Source: an uncultured Bacilli bacterium (lineage in GTDB: Bacteria > Bacillota_I > Bacilli_A > ML615J-28 > CAG-313). Taken from it: a stretch of DNA of 64,000 nucleotides. Position numbers and translations under genes: made by a program. The notes beneath the pieces were generated by a model. That model saw nothing but the letters and a program-made list of their open reading frames with translations. It made no database searches and was not told the DNA's origin. The stretch's first letter is position 1; each line of letters begins with the position of its first letter. Where the stretch lies: contig CAKPBI010000001.1 of NCBI GenBank assembly GCA_934140285.1, positions 248,001-312,000 on the forward strand, read 5' to 3'. This document shows, in pieces, positions 1 through 9,376 of the stretch.

Positions 1-3000
1 ATACTATTTTCTTAGGTTCACAATATAACTGTTTAATATGGACAAGAGAGAATGGCTATTCAGATGTTGAATGTCAATATCTAGTAAACTCATGTGAAAG
101 CGATACAATTTTAGAAAGATGTAAAAAATATGATCTAGATGTAAGTATTAACGTTACTGCTAGCTATTCAAATAGTGAAGAATGGCTTGCTAAATACAAA
201 GAAGCAGGATTAAAGATTTCTACATATACATTTACTCAATATGTTGATTATCCAACTGTTCAAGAATGGATCAATAAAGGTGCTGACTATGTAACATGTG
301 ATTGGCAATTAATGAGTAAACTAAATTTACCAGAATCTTCAAATGATCCTGATTCTAATATAACTCATAAAGTTATTTTTAAAGATTATGATGGAAAAGT
401 ATTAAAAGAAGCGGTAGTTAAAGATGGTCGTGCAGCCGCAGCGCCTAAAGATCCAACTCGTCTTGGATATAGATTCACTGGTTGGGATAAATCAATCGTA
501 AATGTAAAACAAGACCTTGAAGTAACTGCATTATATGAAATTTGTGAATACACAATTACATATGATAAAAACTTAACAACAATAATTAAATCAAAATGGA
601 ATAACAAGGATGAATTTGTAAATGAACTTTATACTGATTTATATAATTGGTTTATAACAAATGCTGAATATATTTCAACATATGTTCAAGTTCAAAATGG
701 TAAAGTTACAATAACTAAGAATGGTCAAACTACTTCATTCAGTAATGTAGAAGAACTAAAAGCAATAGATATATATGTATTTGAAAAAACTGTATCTAAT
801 TTTATTTATCAACCTGTTAAACGTGATAGTGAAGGAAAAGCCGTAATAGAACATTCAGAAAGTTATTTCTTAAATAGTGATGCTTATCGTGAAAAATATC
901 AAGCAATGGATCAATATTTCTATAATGCTGTTAAGAATGGTTACCCAGCATATGATAATACGTATACACCAACATCAGCTGGTAAAATCCAAATTCTATT
1001 CCGTTTCCATCAATGGGTAAAAGGAACAACAATTGCAGCATTTAATGAACTTCCTGCAAAATACATTGTAAAAGATAATAACGAAGTACAAGCAGAACTT
1101 CCAACAACTAATCTAAAATATACAGTTGAAGATGAATTTGATTTACCATCGGCAACTGCTAATGTTAATTTCTTAGGTTGGTTCTTAGATAGAGAATGTA
1201 CTATAGCAATTACTAAGATAACAAAAGGTATGACTGGTAATTTAGTACTTTATGCAAAATGGGAATATACAATTCCAGTAGTAAATTCAAAAATTACATT
1301 TGAACTAGATGGTGGAGAATTTGAAGAAGGATATGTTGTTCCTACAACATATGAAGAAGGAAAAGAATTAGTCTTAGCAACTCCAGTTAAAGAAGGATAT
1401 ATATTCCTTGGCTGGACTCTTGAAAAAGATAGTACTGAATATATCACATCAATTTCTGCAGCTCAAACTGGTGATGTAACTGTTTATGCAGCATGGAAAG
1501 AAGAAGCAGTAGCTGTTGATGAAATTTTAGTTGGTCCTAATGAAGAGTACAAAACAATTAAAGATGCTCTTCTTGTTGCAACGACAAATACTAAGATATA
1601 TGTTAAATCTGGTACATATAGTGAAGATTTAGTTGTAGCTTATGACGGAATTCAATTAATTGGTCCAAACTCAGGAATGGATGGAACAAGTGATAAACGA
1701 GCAGTAGAAGCTATAATTAGTGGAAAAATAACAATTTCTAAAAATGTGAAAGATGTTAAAATTTTAGGTTTCAACCTAACAAATACAACTTCAGTTTATG
1801 GTGAAGGTGACAATGAAAATATTGTTGTTAAATATAATGTAATTGAAGGAACAGCTGCATCAGCTGGAACATCAGGTGCCGGAATTGGTCAAATCCATTT
1901 TGTTGGTGCCATCATTAATTTAGTTGTTGAACACAATAAATTTACTTTAAAATCTAATGTTAATTATTATTCTTGTGTTTATAGCCAAGGCTTAATCACA
2001 GGTGCAGAAATTAACCATAACTATGTTACAAATAATTGTTCAACATCACAAAATGTCTTTGCATTCTGGTTAAGAAATGCTGCAGGTGTTATTAATATGA
2101 ATGAAAATATCGCATATCGTTTTGCTGGAAACTACTGGACTTTCTGGGTTGGTCAAGATAAACTTGCTGAAAACACAAAGATAACAATGCGTGATAATAA
2201 CTTTGATAGTGATAGTGCAGCAAATGCTGAATGTGGAATGGCTGTTCATCATGCTGAATACGAATCAATCGAAATTAATTATATTGGTAATACATTTAGT
2301 TATTGTAAGGATACTGTATTTAGTGTACAAGGTAAATCAACTACTGATACTACATCTACTCCTCATATAACTATCATGTATAATAAAATCTTAAATACTT
2401 CTGCAAGAATGAGATTCTGTGTTAATGCGAAAAACTTCTACTTTGGTAAGAACTATTCAGCACTTGCATACACTGATCAAGGTACACCAAATATTAAAGC
2501 AGCAGAAATTGCAAAAGATGATTTCAAATCAACAATGGAATTAGATGATGCATATGCTGAAACAAAAATGTGTGCAATTAATTATGAACTTGATGGTGGA
2601 ACTCTTCCAGAAGGTGCTCCTACTAAATATCTACCAGGATATGCAACAAGATTAGTTGCTCCTACAAAAGATGGATATAAGTTCTTAGGTTGGTCACTAA
2701 CAAAAGATGGTAATGAATATATTACCCTTATTCCAGAAACTGCAACAGGAGATCTTACTCTATATGCAAAATTTAAAGAAATTAAACCATCACTAATGGT
2801 TGGTGAGGGACAAACATACAAAACATTAGAAGAAGCCCTTGCTGCTGCAACTGATGGTGATACAATTGAATTTGTATCAGGAACTTACGCAGGTGGCACT
2901 ATTGCTAAGAGCGTAACAATCATTGGTCCTAACAAGGACATTAATCCAAATAAGGATACAAGACAAAATGAAGCAATCTTTACTTCAGATCTAATTATTG

Positions 3001-6000
3001 AAGCAAATAATGTGGAAATCAATGGTATTACATTAACTGGTGAAGCTCGTATTGTTGGATCTGAATCAACTTCAATCGAAAACTTAACAATTAATTATAT
3101 ATTATTTGATAACTCTAAAGTTGCTGGTTCTAAAACTGCACCATTCTACTTTGTACCTGCTACTGGCGTATCATACAAGAATGTAGTAATTAAATATTCT
3201 CGTATAAACAAAGGTACTGGTCGTCAAATGATACTTTATGGATTAGAGTTTGAAAACTTAACAATTACAAACAATGAATTCTATGGTCCATATCAAACAT
3301 ATAATGATGGTATTAAAATTGATGATATCGGTGCATTTGGTACTAAAGGAGAAATAAATATTTCTGATAACGTATTTGATGGATATCAACAATATGTTAT
3401 TTGGTTCTTAAGATATAGTTATGGTAACTATACAATTGAAAGTAATAAATACAATAACATTGGTCTTGCTGAATACCATGCAGGTGTAACATTCAAGACT
3501 TACTCAGGTTCTAAAGATGATGAACTAAAAATTAATTATCGTTTTAATAAAATTACAAATGGTTATATGCTATTTAGATTCGAAGAAGCAAAAGTTTTAA
3601 ATGGCGACAATTGCATGATTAATGTTAATTACAATATTCGTGAAAATTGTAGTGGCGATTTATTTGTTAAGAATGTAAACCCAGATGTAATAGTAAATGC
3701 TGACAAAAACTATTGGGGTACAACAACTCTATTAGAAAAGAATTTCTTAAATGTTACAACATATGCTGATGCATATCAAAATGCTCAAGATGTTCCATCA
3801 AAAGAAGAAGTTGAAGGTGGATCTAGTGAAACTAAGATTTACTCAAAAATCATCTATGTATTAGATGGTGGTGAAGTATCAGCATCAACTCGTTATTTAG
3901 AAGGAAAAGAATATATTCTTCCAATCCCAACAAAAGAGGATTATCGCTTTGTTGGATGGAGTTTAACTCCAGATGGAAGTCAAATTATTACAGCGATTTC
4001 TACAACAACAACAGGTGATGTTACTGTTTATGCGATTTGGGAAGCCATTGAATATTACAACATTACATATATATATAATGGAGGATATTCAAATGAAGGT
4101 CTATACCAAAATCGTGGTGAAAATCCAATTGCTATAACTATTAATAACTATAATAATAGTGATGGTTCATTCTGGAGTGGCAAATATGCAACTGACATTT
4201 TCATTACTGATTCATCATGTGATCCAAAAGCCACTTTCTCTGACCGTATTTATATTGCTAAAAATAAAGAAAACGGATTATATGAAGTAGTAAGCTTCCT
4301 ACAATCAGGTGCATCATCATGGCCTGAAGGTGCAGAATATGTAATATCTATTTCTAATTCTTATAATGCCTATTATTTAAATATTAAGCCAATAACTAAT
4401 AAAATTAAAGTTGGTCAATATGTAGTATTTGGTGGAAATATCGAATCAATTAATAATGCAAATCCTACAGAAGTATGTTTCTTTGATGAACTTCCTACAT
4501 GTGATCAAGTCACAGTTAAAGTAGGAACTAACGATGAATTAATTAAACCAGGACTTCTTGGCTATAAATTCTTAGGTTGGTTTGAAAATGATAAACTCAT
4601 CACATCAATCTCTGAACTAAAAGGTGATACAACACTAAGTGCTAAGTGGGAAGCTTTAAATCCTGCAACAGGCATTAAGATTGATGCTTTCAAAGACGAA
4701 ATGCTTACAAATGAAGAATTCCAAATTATAGCTTCAATTGAACCAAGTGATGCATACTTTAAAACAGTATACTATGAATCAAGTAATACTGATATTCTTC
4801 AAGTTACATCAACAGGATTAGTAAAAGCAATCAATGTTGGTACTGCTAAGATAACTATGCGTGACTATATGAGCTTAGTTGTTGTTGAAAGAGAAATAAC
4901 TGTATATTCACATGATTCAATTGATGCAAGTTTTGAAGGTGTATACAATGGAACAATTAAGCCAGAAGATACACTCCAATTAAATGTTAAAGCATTTGGT
5001 AAAAATGCAGCCTCTGCAACATTTGTATTTGAATCATTAAATCCAGAAATTGTTTCTGTATCTGCAACTGGTTTAATTACAGCTATAAAAGATGGCTATG
5101 CAGAAATATTAATTAAGACAGTTGGTATGGAAGCTAACCTAACAATTGGTGTTACTGTTAAATCATTAGGAAATGAAACAAGTATTGATAAATTATTATC
5201 ATTATTAGTAAATGGTCATTTCTCAACAGTACAAAGTGGCAACGTAAGCTTATATAATGATGGTACAACTAAAGTATTTGTTCCAACATATGGAAGTGTA
5301 AATAGATTCTTATTTGATGAATATGTTGTTAATGAAACATATTATGCAAAAACTGAAACGAACCCAAATAATCACAAAGATCGTCGTGACGTTGATACAA
5401 TTGAATTCGTAACTATTCATGATACAGCAACTCTTACTGGTACCGTTGAATCAATTGCTCAAGTAATGTCATCAGGCGAAACATCAATTCATTATACAGT
5501 TGGTAATGATGCGATATTTGGTGTTGTACCAGAAAAATACATTGCATACCATGCTGGTGATGGAACTAAGAATACATTTGTTTGGACTAAGACAAATGCA
5601 AAAGCAACACAAAATGTAAAACCTGAATATGATGTAGTCAATGTTGACGGAAAATACTACTTAAGTGTAAATAATGAAGTAACGACAATTACTATTCCAA
5701 GTACGGGAACAAAAGAACCAACAAAAGATTTATTCACTCATTTAGGTCCTGTATGGAAAGTTATTGATGGCTATTATTACATTGGCGGACCATTATGGTA
5801 TTCTGATTATGGAAGAATTTCATCATTTGGTGGAAACTGTAATTCAATTGGTATTGAAATGTGTGTTAATACATCAGGTGATATATATGATACATGGCAA
5901 AGAACCGCAATGCTTGTTGCAGATATCTTAATTAGAAATAATCTTGATCCAACCAGAGTTAAGCAACACAATACATGGTCAGGTAAGAACTGTCCTCAAT

Positions 6001-6311
6001 CTGTAATTGAAGGAAGCTTCTGGCAATGCATGATGGAAATGATCGAACTACAATATGAAGTAAGAACTAAATATAAAGATGCAAAAATTTCGATTGTATC
6101 TCATAATCCTGAAATTGTTGATAACACTGGTAGAGTAATTAGTGCTCCTGAAAAAACAACAACAGTAGCTTATACATTAAAAGTTGAACTAAATGGTGAA
6201 ACAAGAGAAATCAAACTATATAGTGTTATTCCTGGTACAACTACTTGGGAACAATGGAATGGAAGCTATCCTGCAAGTAGAATTTGGAACAATAAGGTAT
6301 ATGCACGTTAA
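1..6311 (+). CDS. Giant secreted multidomain protein with GDPD-like end, beta-helices and peptidoglycan amidase (5' partial)
   Basis: The reading frame is open from base 3, so the gene starts upstream of the window; about 2100 residues are visible. Bases 3-300 encode a stretch ending in INKGADYVTCDW, which resembles the C-terminal end of glycerophosphodiester phosphodiesterase (GDPD/GlpQ) domains. InlB/Flg_new-type repeats (YxLDGG...GW...YAKW) follow near 366-540, 1080-1265, 1290-1500, 2575-2780, 3840-4050 and 4500-4650. Regions 1530-2520 and 2790-3780 look like right-handed beta-helix domains. Two Big_2 Ig-like domains lie near 4660-5160. The C-terminal part (about 5390-6060) is an Amidase_2/PGRP-type N-acetylmuramoyl-L-alanine amidase: FVTIHDTA, VKQHNTWSGKNCPQ and SIGIEM supply the expected zinc His, His and Cys. 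It probably acts outside the cell, cutting stem peptides from glycan. There is no KGCNCKK tail. The amidase call is strong; the GDPD call rests on about 100 residues. Confidence 0.85.
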   Translation, partial: TIFLGSQYNCLIWTRENGYSDVECQYLVNSCESDTILERCKKYDLDVSINVTASYSNSEEWLAKYKEAGLKISTYTFTQYVDYPTVQEWINKGADYVTCDWQLMSKLNLPESSNDPDSNITHKVIFKDYDGKVLKEAVVKDGRAAAAPKDPTRLGYRFTGWDKSIVNVKQDLEVTALYEICEYTITYDKNLTTIIKSKWNNKDEFVNELYTDLYNWFITNAEYISTYVQVQNGKVTITKNGQTTSFSNVEELKAIDIYVFEKTVSNFIYQPVKRDSEGKAVIEHSESYFLNSDAYREKYQAMDQYFYNAVKNGYPAYDNTYTPTSAGKIQILFRFHQWVKGTTIAAFNELPAKYIVKDNNEVQAELPTTNLKYTVEDEFDLPSATANVNFLGWFLDRECTIAITKITKGMTGNLVLYAKWEYTIPVVNSKITFELDGGEFEEGYVVPTTYEEGKELVLATPVKEGYIFLGWTLEKDSTEYITSISAAQTGDVTVYAAWKEEAVAVDEILVGPNEEYKTIKDALLVATTNTKIYVKSGTYSEDLVVAYDGIQLIGPNSGMDGTSDKRAVEAIISGKITISKNVKDVKILGFNLTNTTSVYGEGDNENIVVKYNVIEGTAASAGTSGAGIGQIHFVGAIINLVVEHNKFTLKSNVNYYSCVYSQGLITGAEINHNYVTNNCSTSQNVFAFWLRNAAGVINMNENIAYRFAGNYWTFWVGQDKLAENTKITMRDNNFDSDSAANAECGMAVHHAEYESIEINYIGNTFSYCKDTVFSVQGKSTTDTTSTPHITIMYNKILNTSARMRFCVNAKNFYFGKNYSALAYTDQGTPNIKAAEIAKDDFKSTMELDDAYAETKMCAINYELDGGTLPEGAPTKYLPGYATRLVAPTKDGYKFLGWSLTKDGNEYITLIPETATGDLTLYAKFKEIKPSLMVGEGQTYKTLEEALAAATDGDTIEFVSGTYAGGTIAKSVTIIGPNKDINPNKDTRQNEAIFTSDLIIEANNVEINGITLTGEARIVGSESTSIENLTINYILFDNSKVAGSKTAPFYFVPATGVSYKNVVIKYSRINKGTGRQMILYGLEFENLTITNNEFYGPYQTYNDGIKIDDIGAFGTKGEINISDNVFDGYQQYVIWFLRYSYGNYTIESNKYNNIGLAEYHAGVTFKTYSGSKDDELKINYRFNKITNGYMLFRFEEAKVLNGDNCMINVNYNIRENCSGDLFVKNVNPDVIVNADKNYWGTTTLLEKNFLNVTTYADAYQNAQDVPSKEEVEGGSSETKIYSKIIYVLDGGEVSASTRYLEGKEYILPIPTKEDYRFVGWSLTPDGSQIITAISTTTTGDVTVYAIWEAIEYYNITYIYNGGYSNEGLYQNRGENPIAITINNYNNSDGSFWSGKYATDIFITDSSCDPKATFSDRIYIAKNKENGLYEVVSFLQSGASSWPEGAEYVISISNSYNAYYLNIKPITNKIKVGQYVVFGGNIESINNANPTEVCFFDELPTCDQVTVKVGTNDELIKPGLLGYKFLGWFENDKLITSISELKGDTTLSAKWEALNPATGIKIDAFKDEMLTNEEFQIIASIEPSDAYFKTVYYESSNTDILQVTSTGLVKAINVGTAKITMRDYMSLVVVEREITVYSHDSIDASFEGVYNGTIKPEDTLQLNVKAFGKNAASATFVFESLNPEIVSVSATGLITAIKDGYAEILIKTVGMEANLTIGVTVKSLGNETSIDKLLSLLVNGHFSTVQSGNVSLYNDGTTKVFVPTYGSVNRFLFDEYVVNETYYAKTETNPNNHKDRRDVDTIEFVTIHDTATLTGTVESIAQVMSSGETSIHYTVGNDAIFGVVPEKYIAYHAGDGTKNTFVWTKTNAKATQNVKPEYDVVNVDGKYYLSVNNEVTTITIPSTGTKEPTKDLFTHLGPVWKVIDGYYYIGGPLWYSDYGRISSFGGNCNSIGIEMCVNTSGDIYDTWQRTAMLVADILIRNNLDPTRVKQHNTWSGKNCPQSVIEGSFWQCMMEMIELQYEVRTKYKDAKISIVSHNPEIVDNTGRVISAPEKTTTVAYTLKVELNGETREIKLYSVIPGTTTWEQWNGSYPASRIWNNKVYAR

Positions 6312-6316
6312 TAAAA

Positions 6317-6350
6317 AAGGTGTCTCATTAATTTGAGACACCTTCTCTTC
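6317..6350 (+). terminator. Hairpin terminator after the giant amidase gene
   Basis: An 11-bp perfect stem (6317-6327 with 6334-6344) and a six-base loop lie six bases after the TAA. The tract after it is pyrimidine-rich (CTTCTCTTC) rather than pure T, so termination may be incomplete. Confidence 0.75.
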
Positions 6351-6373
6351 ATAAAAATAAAAAGATATATTTC

Positions 6374-6402
6374 TTGCAAAAAATAAGAAGATATGATATA
6401 AT
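6374..6402 (+). promoter_or_regulatory. Promoter of rplS
   Basis: TTGCAA at 6374-6379 and TATAAT at 6397-6402 are separated by 17 bp. TGA directly before the -10 box makes an extended -10. Transcription should start near 6409, just before the structured leader. Confidence 0.8.
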
Positions 6403-6408
6403 AATAAA

Positions 6409-6487
6409 GCAATACATGGTATTCCGCTGATATAAACCAAGTTGATATGGAATATGAATGAATACCAGAAGATAAAGGAGAGATAAT
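6409..6487 (+). promoter_or_regulatory. Probable L19 ribosomal protein leader
   Basis: The rplS leader can fold with GGTATTC (6418-6424) pairing to GAATACC (6460-6466). It has a conserved-looking ATTCCGCTGATA segment in its 5' arm. This agrees with my recollection of the L19 autoregulatory leader of Firmicutes, in which L19 binds its own mRNA. The AAGGAGAG ribosome binding site lies just downstream. A covariance search with the Rfam L19 leader model would settle it. Confidence 0.55.
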
Positions 6488-6838
6488 ATGAGTCAACAAT
6501 TAATTAAAGCAGTAACTCAATCTTACATGAGAAATGATGTTCCTGAATTCCGTCCAGGTGACACTGTAAAAGTACATGTTAAGATTAAAGAAGGTGACCG
6601 CGAAAGAATCCAAATTTTTGAAGGATTAGTAATTGGCCGTCATGGTGGTGGCATTAGTGAAACTTACACAGTTCGTAAGATTTCATCTGGTGTTGGAGTT
6701 GAAAGAATTTTCCCTGTTCATTCACCAATGGTTGCTAAAATTGAAGTTGTACGTCTTGGTCGTGTACGTCGTGCTAAACTTAACTACATCCGTGGTTTAT
6801 CAGCTAAATCTGCAAGAATCAAAGAACGTCGTAACTAA
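6488..6838 (+). CDS. rplS: 50S ribosomal protein L19
   Basis: This 116-residue protein is the usual length for bacterial L19 and has its hallmark stretches: PEFRPGDTVKVHVKIKEGDR, RIQIFEGLVIGRHGGG and the C-terminal RRAKLNYIRGLSAKSARI. L19 sits at the 30S-50S interface of the ribosome. The ATG at 6488 follows AAAGGAGAG at good spacing. The gene is alone between its own extended -10 promoter and a strong terminator. In many Firmicutes rplS follows rpsP, rimM and trmD; those are not here. Codon use is strongly biased, as expected for a highly expressed gene. Confidence 0.98.
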   Translation: MSQQLIKAVTQSYMRNDVPEFRPGDTVKVHVKIKEGDRERIQIFEGLVIGRHGGGISETYTVRKISSGVGVERIFPVHSPMVAKIEVVRLGRVRRAKLNYIRGLSAKSARIKERRN

Positions 6839-6862
6839 TTTAAAACAAAAAAACGAAAAGTT

Positions 6863-6894
6863 AAAAGTGCTAGAAATAGCACTTTTTCTTTTTT
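6863..6894 (+). terminator. Rho-independent terminator of rplS
   Basis: A 10-bp stem (6863-6872 with 6877-6886) closes on a GAAA tetraloop and is followed by a T-rich run (TCTTTTTTT). Confidence 0.93.
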
Positions 6895-6928
6895 TAAAAA
6901 TTACATGTAATATATATTCCTAATTTAC

Positions 6929-6957
6929 TTGAAAATGATTAAGAAAAATGATATAAT
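6929..6957 (+). promoter_or_regulatory. Promoter of the InlB-repeat/DUF6273 gene
   Basis: TTGAAA at 6929-6934 and TATAAT at 6952-6957 are 17 bp apart, with TGA before the -10 box (extended -10). An AGGAGG ribosome binding site follows near 6989. Confidence 0.8.
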
Positions 6958-6998
6958 ATGTAAAAGAAGTGTCTTTTATTAAAGTCTAGGAGGTCCCT

Positions 6999-8813
6999 AT
7001 GGAAGAAAGTAAAAATAAAATGATTGTAAAAACAATAATAGGTACAGTATTATTTGTTTTAGCAATTGCTGTAATTATTGTAAGCACAATGATTAAACGT
7101 CCAGTTGTTAAATTTGTTAATGACGATGGAAGTGTAATAGCAGAGGTAAAAACTGCTATCGGTAAAGCTGCTACACAACCTGCTGTTAAGAATTTAACAT
7201 CTAGTAAAACTCCTGAAAAAGGATATAGATATGTATTTGCTGGATGGGAACCAAGTATAGAAAATATTCAAAAGGATACCACTGTGACAGCAAAATATAA
7301 TAAGGTTGCAGTATTTTATACAATTACTTTTGAATTAAATGGTGGAAGTTTTAGTGCAAGTACAACTATACCAACAAATTATACAGTTGAAAAAGAAGTT
7401 AATTTACCAACTCCTACAAGAGAAGGTTGTACTTTCTTAGGTTGGAAGGATGCATCTGGAACTGCAGTTACTAAAATTGAACAAGGTGAAATTGGAAATA
7501 AAGTTTTCACAGCATCTTGGAATGCTCCAACTCATAAGATTACCTATGAACTAAATGGTGGAACTTGTGATAACCTAGTTACTTCATTTACAATTCTAGA
7601 TAGCTTTAAACTACCAACACCAACAAAAGAAAATATGGTATTTACTGGTTGGTATACTTCACCTGATTTTAATGAAGATTCATTAATTACAGAAATTAAA
7701 TTAGGCACTGATGAAGACATTACTCTTTATGCAGAATGGTCATATAATGTTACTTATGAACTAGATGGTGGTTTTAACGAAAGATTAACAGCTACTACAT
7801 ATAATAGTTCAAAAGGATTGAAACTTTCTGTTCCAACTAAATATGGTTATCGTTTTGATGGTTGGTATAGTGAACCTGAATTTATAAATAAAATAGAATC
7901 AATCGCCAAAGGAACTAATGAAGATATTACTTTATATGCTAAATTCCTACCAGCTGAAGATGGCGTTGTCTTCGTTGAAAATGGCAAAAAATATGTATTC
8001 TTCGGAAGTTATGTTCAAAGTGTTGTTACAGATGCTGAAACTATCAATGCATTAAAAGCTCTTTCAACAGATGCTAAATCTGAAGAAATTGTATATAATG
8101 GTAAAAAGTATGTAAAAGTAGAACCTACCCCTGCTAATTCAATTTATCAATTTGATAGACTTACTTATTATAGAAATACTCCAACTATGACAATTGGAAC
8201 AAGTAAAGAAGTTAACTATTATTACTTCAATGTTGATCCAATTAAATGGAGAGTAATTAGTGAAGATAATGACACAATGACTTTATTTAGTGAATATGTT
8301 TTAGATGTTTATAAGTTTAATGAAACTGCAAATAACGACTACGAAAAATCACAAATTAAATCATGGTTAAATGAAGTGTTCTACAAAAATGCTTTTAGTG
8401 AAGCTCAACAACAAAGAATAGTAAAAACTAAAGTTGACAACTCTGCTTCAACAACATATGCATCAAGTAATCCAATGGCATCTAATGACACAGAAGATTT
8501 TGTTTTCTTACTATCTTATGCTGATGTAACAAACGCAAAATATGGCTTTAGTTCTTCATTTGATGTTAATGATATTAATAGAAAAGGAATTGCAACAGAA
8601 TACTTACGTGCTAAAGGAATTAAAATATCTCCACTATATGCTAACTATGCTAACTGTGACTGGATGTTAAGATCACCATTCTCAAAAGAAGATGGCATAA
8701 GTATTGTTAGAGGAATGACAGAAAACTTCCAACTTACACCTAATACTGTTGAAAGATATTCAAATGTAACAAAAGAATATGGTGTAAGACCAGCAATTAC
8801 AATTACAAAATAA
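6999..8813 (+). CDS. Membrane-anchored InlB-repeat protein with DUF6273-like C-terminal domain
   Basis: Residues about 9-30 form a hydrophobic segment that should act as signal anchor, leaving the rest outside. Four InlB/Flg_new-type repeats follow (about residues 35-320), recognisable by YELNGG, GW and LYAEW/YAKF signatures. These repeats are small beta-grasp-like surface modules often found in host- or polymer-facing proteins. The C-terminal part (about 330-604) begins VFFGSYVQS and contains IKWRVISEDNDTMTL, IKSWLNEVFY and a closing GVRPAITI; this is the pattern of the DUF6273 family, of unknown function. It stands alone between its own promoter and a terminator. No catalytic residues are evident, so I assign no activity. 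Confidence 0.75.
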   Translation: MEESKNKMIVKTIIGTVLFVLAIAVIIVSTMIKRPVVKFVNDDGSVIAEVKTAIGKAATQPAVKNLTSSKTPEKGYRYVFAGWEPSIENIQKDTTVTAKYNKVAVFYTITFELNGGSFSASTTIPTNYTVEKEVNLPTPTREGCTFLGWKDASGTAVTKIEQGEIGNKVFTASWNAPTHKITYELNGGTCDNLVTSFTILDSFKLPTPTKENMVFTGWYTSPDFNEDSLITEIKLGTDEDITLYAEWSYNVTYELDGGFNERLTATTYNSSKGLKLSVPTKYGYRFDGWYSEPEFINKIESIAKGTNEDITLYAKFLPAEDGVVFVENGKKYVFFGSYVQSVVTDAETINALKALSTDAKSEEIVYNGKKYVKVEPTPANSIYQFDRLTYYRNTPTMTIGTSKEVNYYYFNVDPIKWRVISEDNDTMTLFSEYVLDVYKFNETANNDYEKSQIKSWLNEVFYKNAFSEAQQQRIVKTKVDNSASTTYASSNPMASNDTEDFVFLLSYADVTNAKYGFSSSFDVNDINRKGIATEYLRAKGIKISPLYANYANCDWMLRSPFSKEDGISIVRGMTENFQLTPNTVERYSNVTKEYGVRPAITITK

Positions 8814-8817
8814 CATT

Positions 8818-8842
8818 AAAAAGCACTTAGGTGCTTTTTATT
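8818..8842 (+). terminator. Rho-independent terminator
   Basis: A nine-bp stem AAAAAGCAC/GTGCTTTTT (8818-8826 with 8831-8839) has a TTAG loop. The A and T tracts make it potentially bidirectional. Confidence 0.85.
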
Positions 8843-8859
8843 TAATTTGGAGGAATAAA

Positions 8860-9324
8860 ATGATTAGAAAAGCAAACAAAGAAGATATTAATGCTTTGAA
8901 CGAACTTTTGTATCAAGTTCATAAAGTGCATTCTGATGTAAGACCTGATTTATTTAAATCAGGTGAAAAGAAATACAATGATGAAGAATTATTAGTAATA
9001 TTAAACGATGATACTAAGCCAATCTTTGTATATGAAGAAAATAATATAATTTTAGGATATGCATTCTGTGCCATCATAGATCATAAAAATGATCATTCAT
9101 TAGTAAGTTATAAAAGTCTATATATAGATGATTTATGTGTAAATAGTTCAACACGTGGTAAAGGAATAGTAAAACAACTATATGAATATGTTTTGGATTT
9201 TGCAAAATCAATAGGTTGTTATAATGTTACTTTAAATGTATGGGGCTGTAATGATAGTGCTTTAAAGTTTTATGAGAAAATAGGAATGCATATTCAAAAA
9301 ATAGGAATGGAAAAAATACTATAA
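8860..9324 (+). CDS. GNAT family N-acetyltransferase
   Basis: This 154-residue, single-domain GNAT protein has the usual acetyl-CoA loop (TRGKGIVKQLYEYV, about residues 103-116) and a C-terminal LNVWGCNDSALKFYEKIGM segment. Proteins of this type move an acetyl group from acetyl-CoA to an amine on a small molecule or protein N-terminus; the acceptor cannot be read from the sequence. The ATG at 8860 follows TTTGGAGGAATAAA. It sits between a terminator and murC, with 52 bases to the next start, so the two may be co-transcribed. It is not related in layout to the double-domain GNAT protein further downstream. Confidence 0.85.
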   Translation: MIRKANKEDINALNELLYQVHKVHSDVRPDLFKSGEKKYNDEELLVILNDDTKPIFVYEENNIILGYAFCAIIDHKNDHSLVSYKSLYIDDLCVNSSTRGKGIVKQLYEYVLDFAKSIGCYNVTLNVWGCNDSALKFYEKIGMHIQKIGMEKIL

Positions 9325-9376
9325 GAAGATATCACCAAATATAGGTAAATAACATAAACTATATTAGGTGATAAAA

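Noticed and set aside
1..311. Non-coding start of the window before an ATG at 312
   Set aside because: The same frame is open back to base 3 and encodes a GDPD-like end (INKGADYVTCDW), so the ATG at 312 is internal and the gene is cut by the window edge.
1530..3780. CRISPR array or tandem DNA repeats in the giant gene and other InlB-repeat genes
   Set aside because: The repeats are at protein level, about 65-75 residues each and diverged in DNA; there are no short identical spaced repeats and no cas genes.
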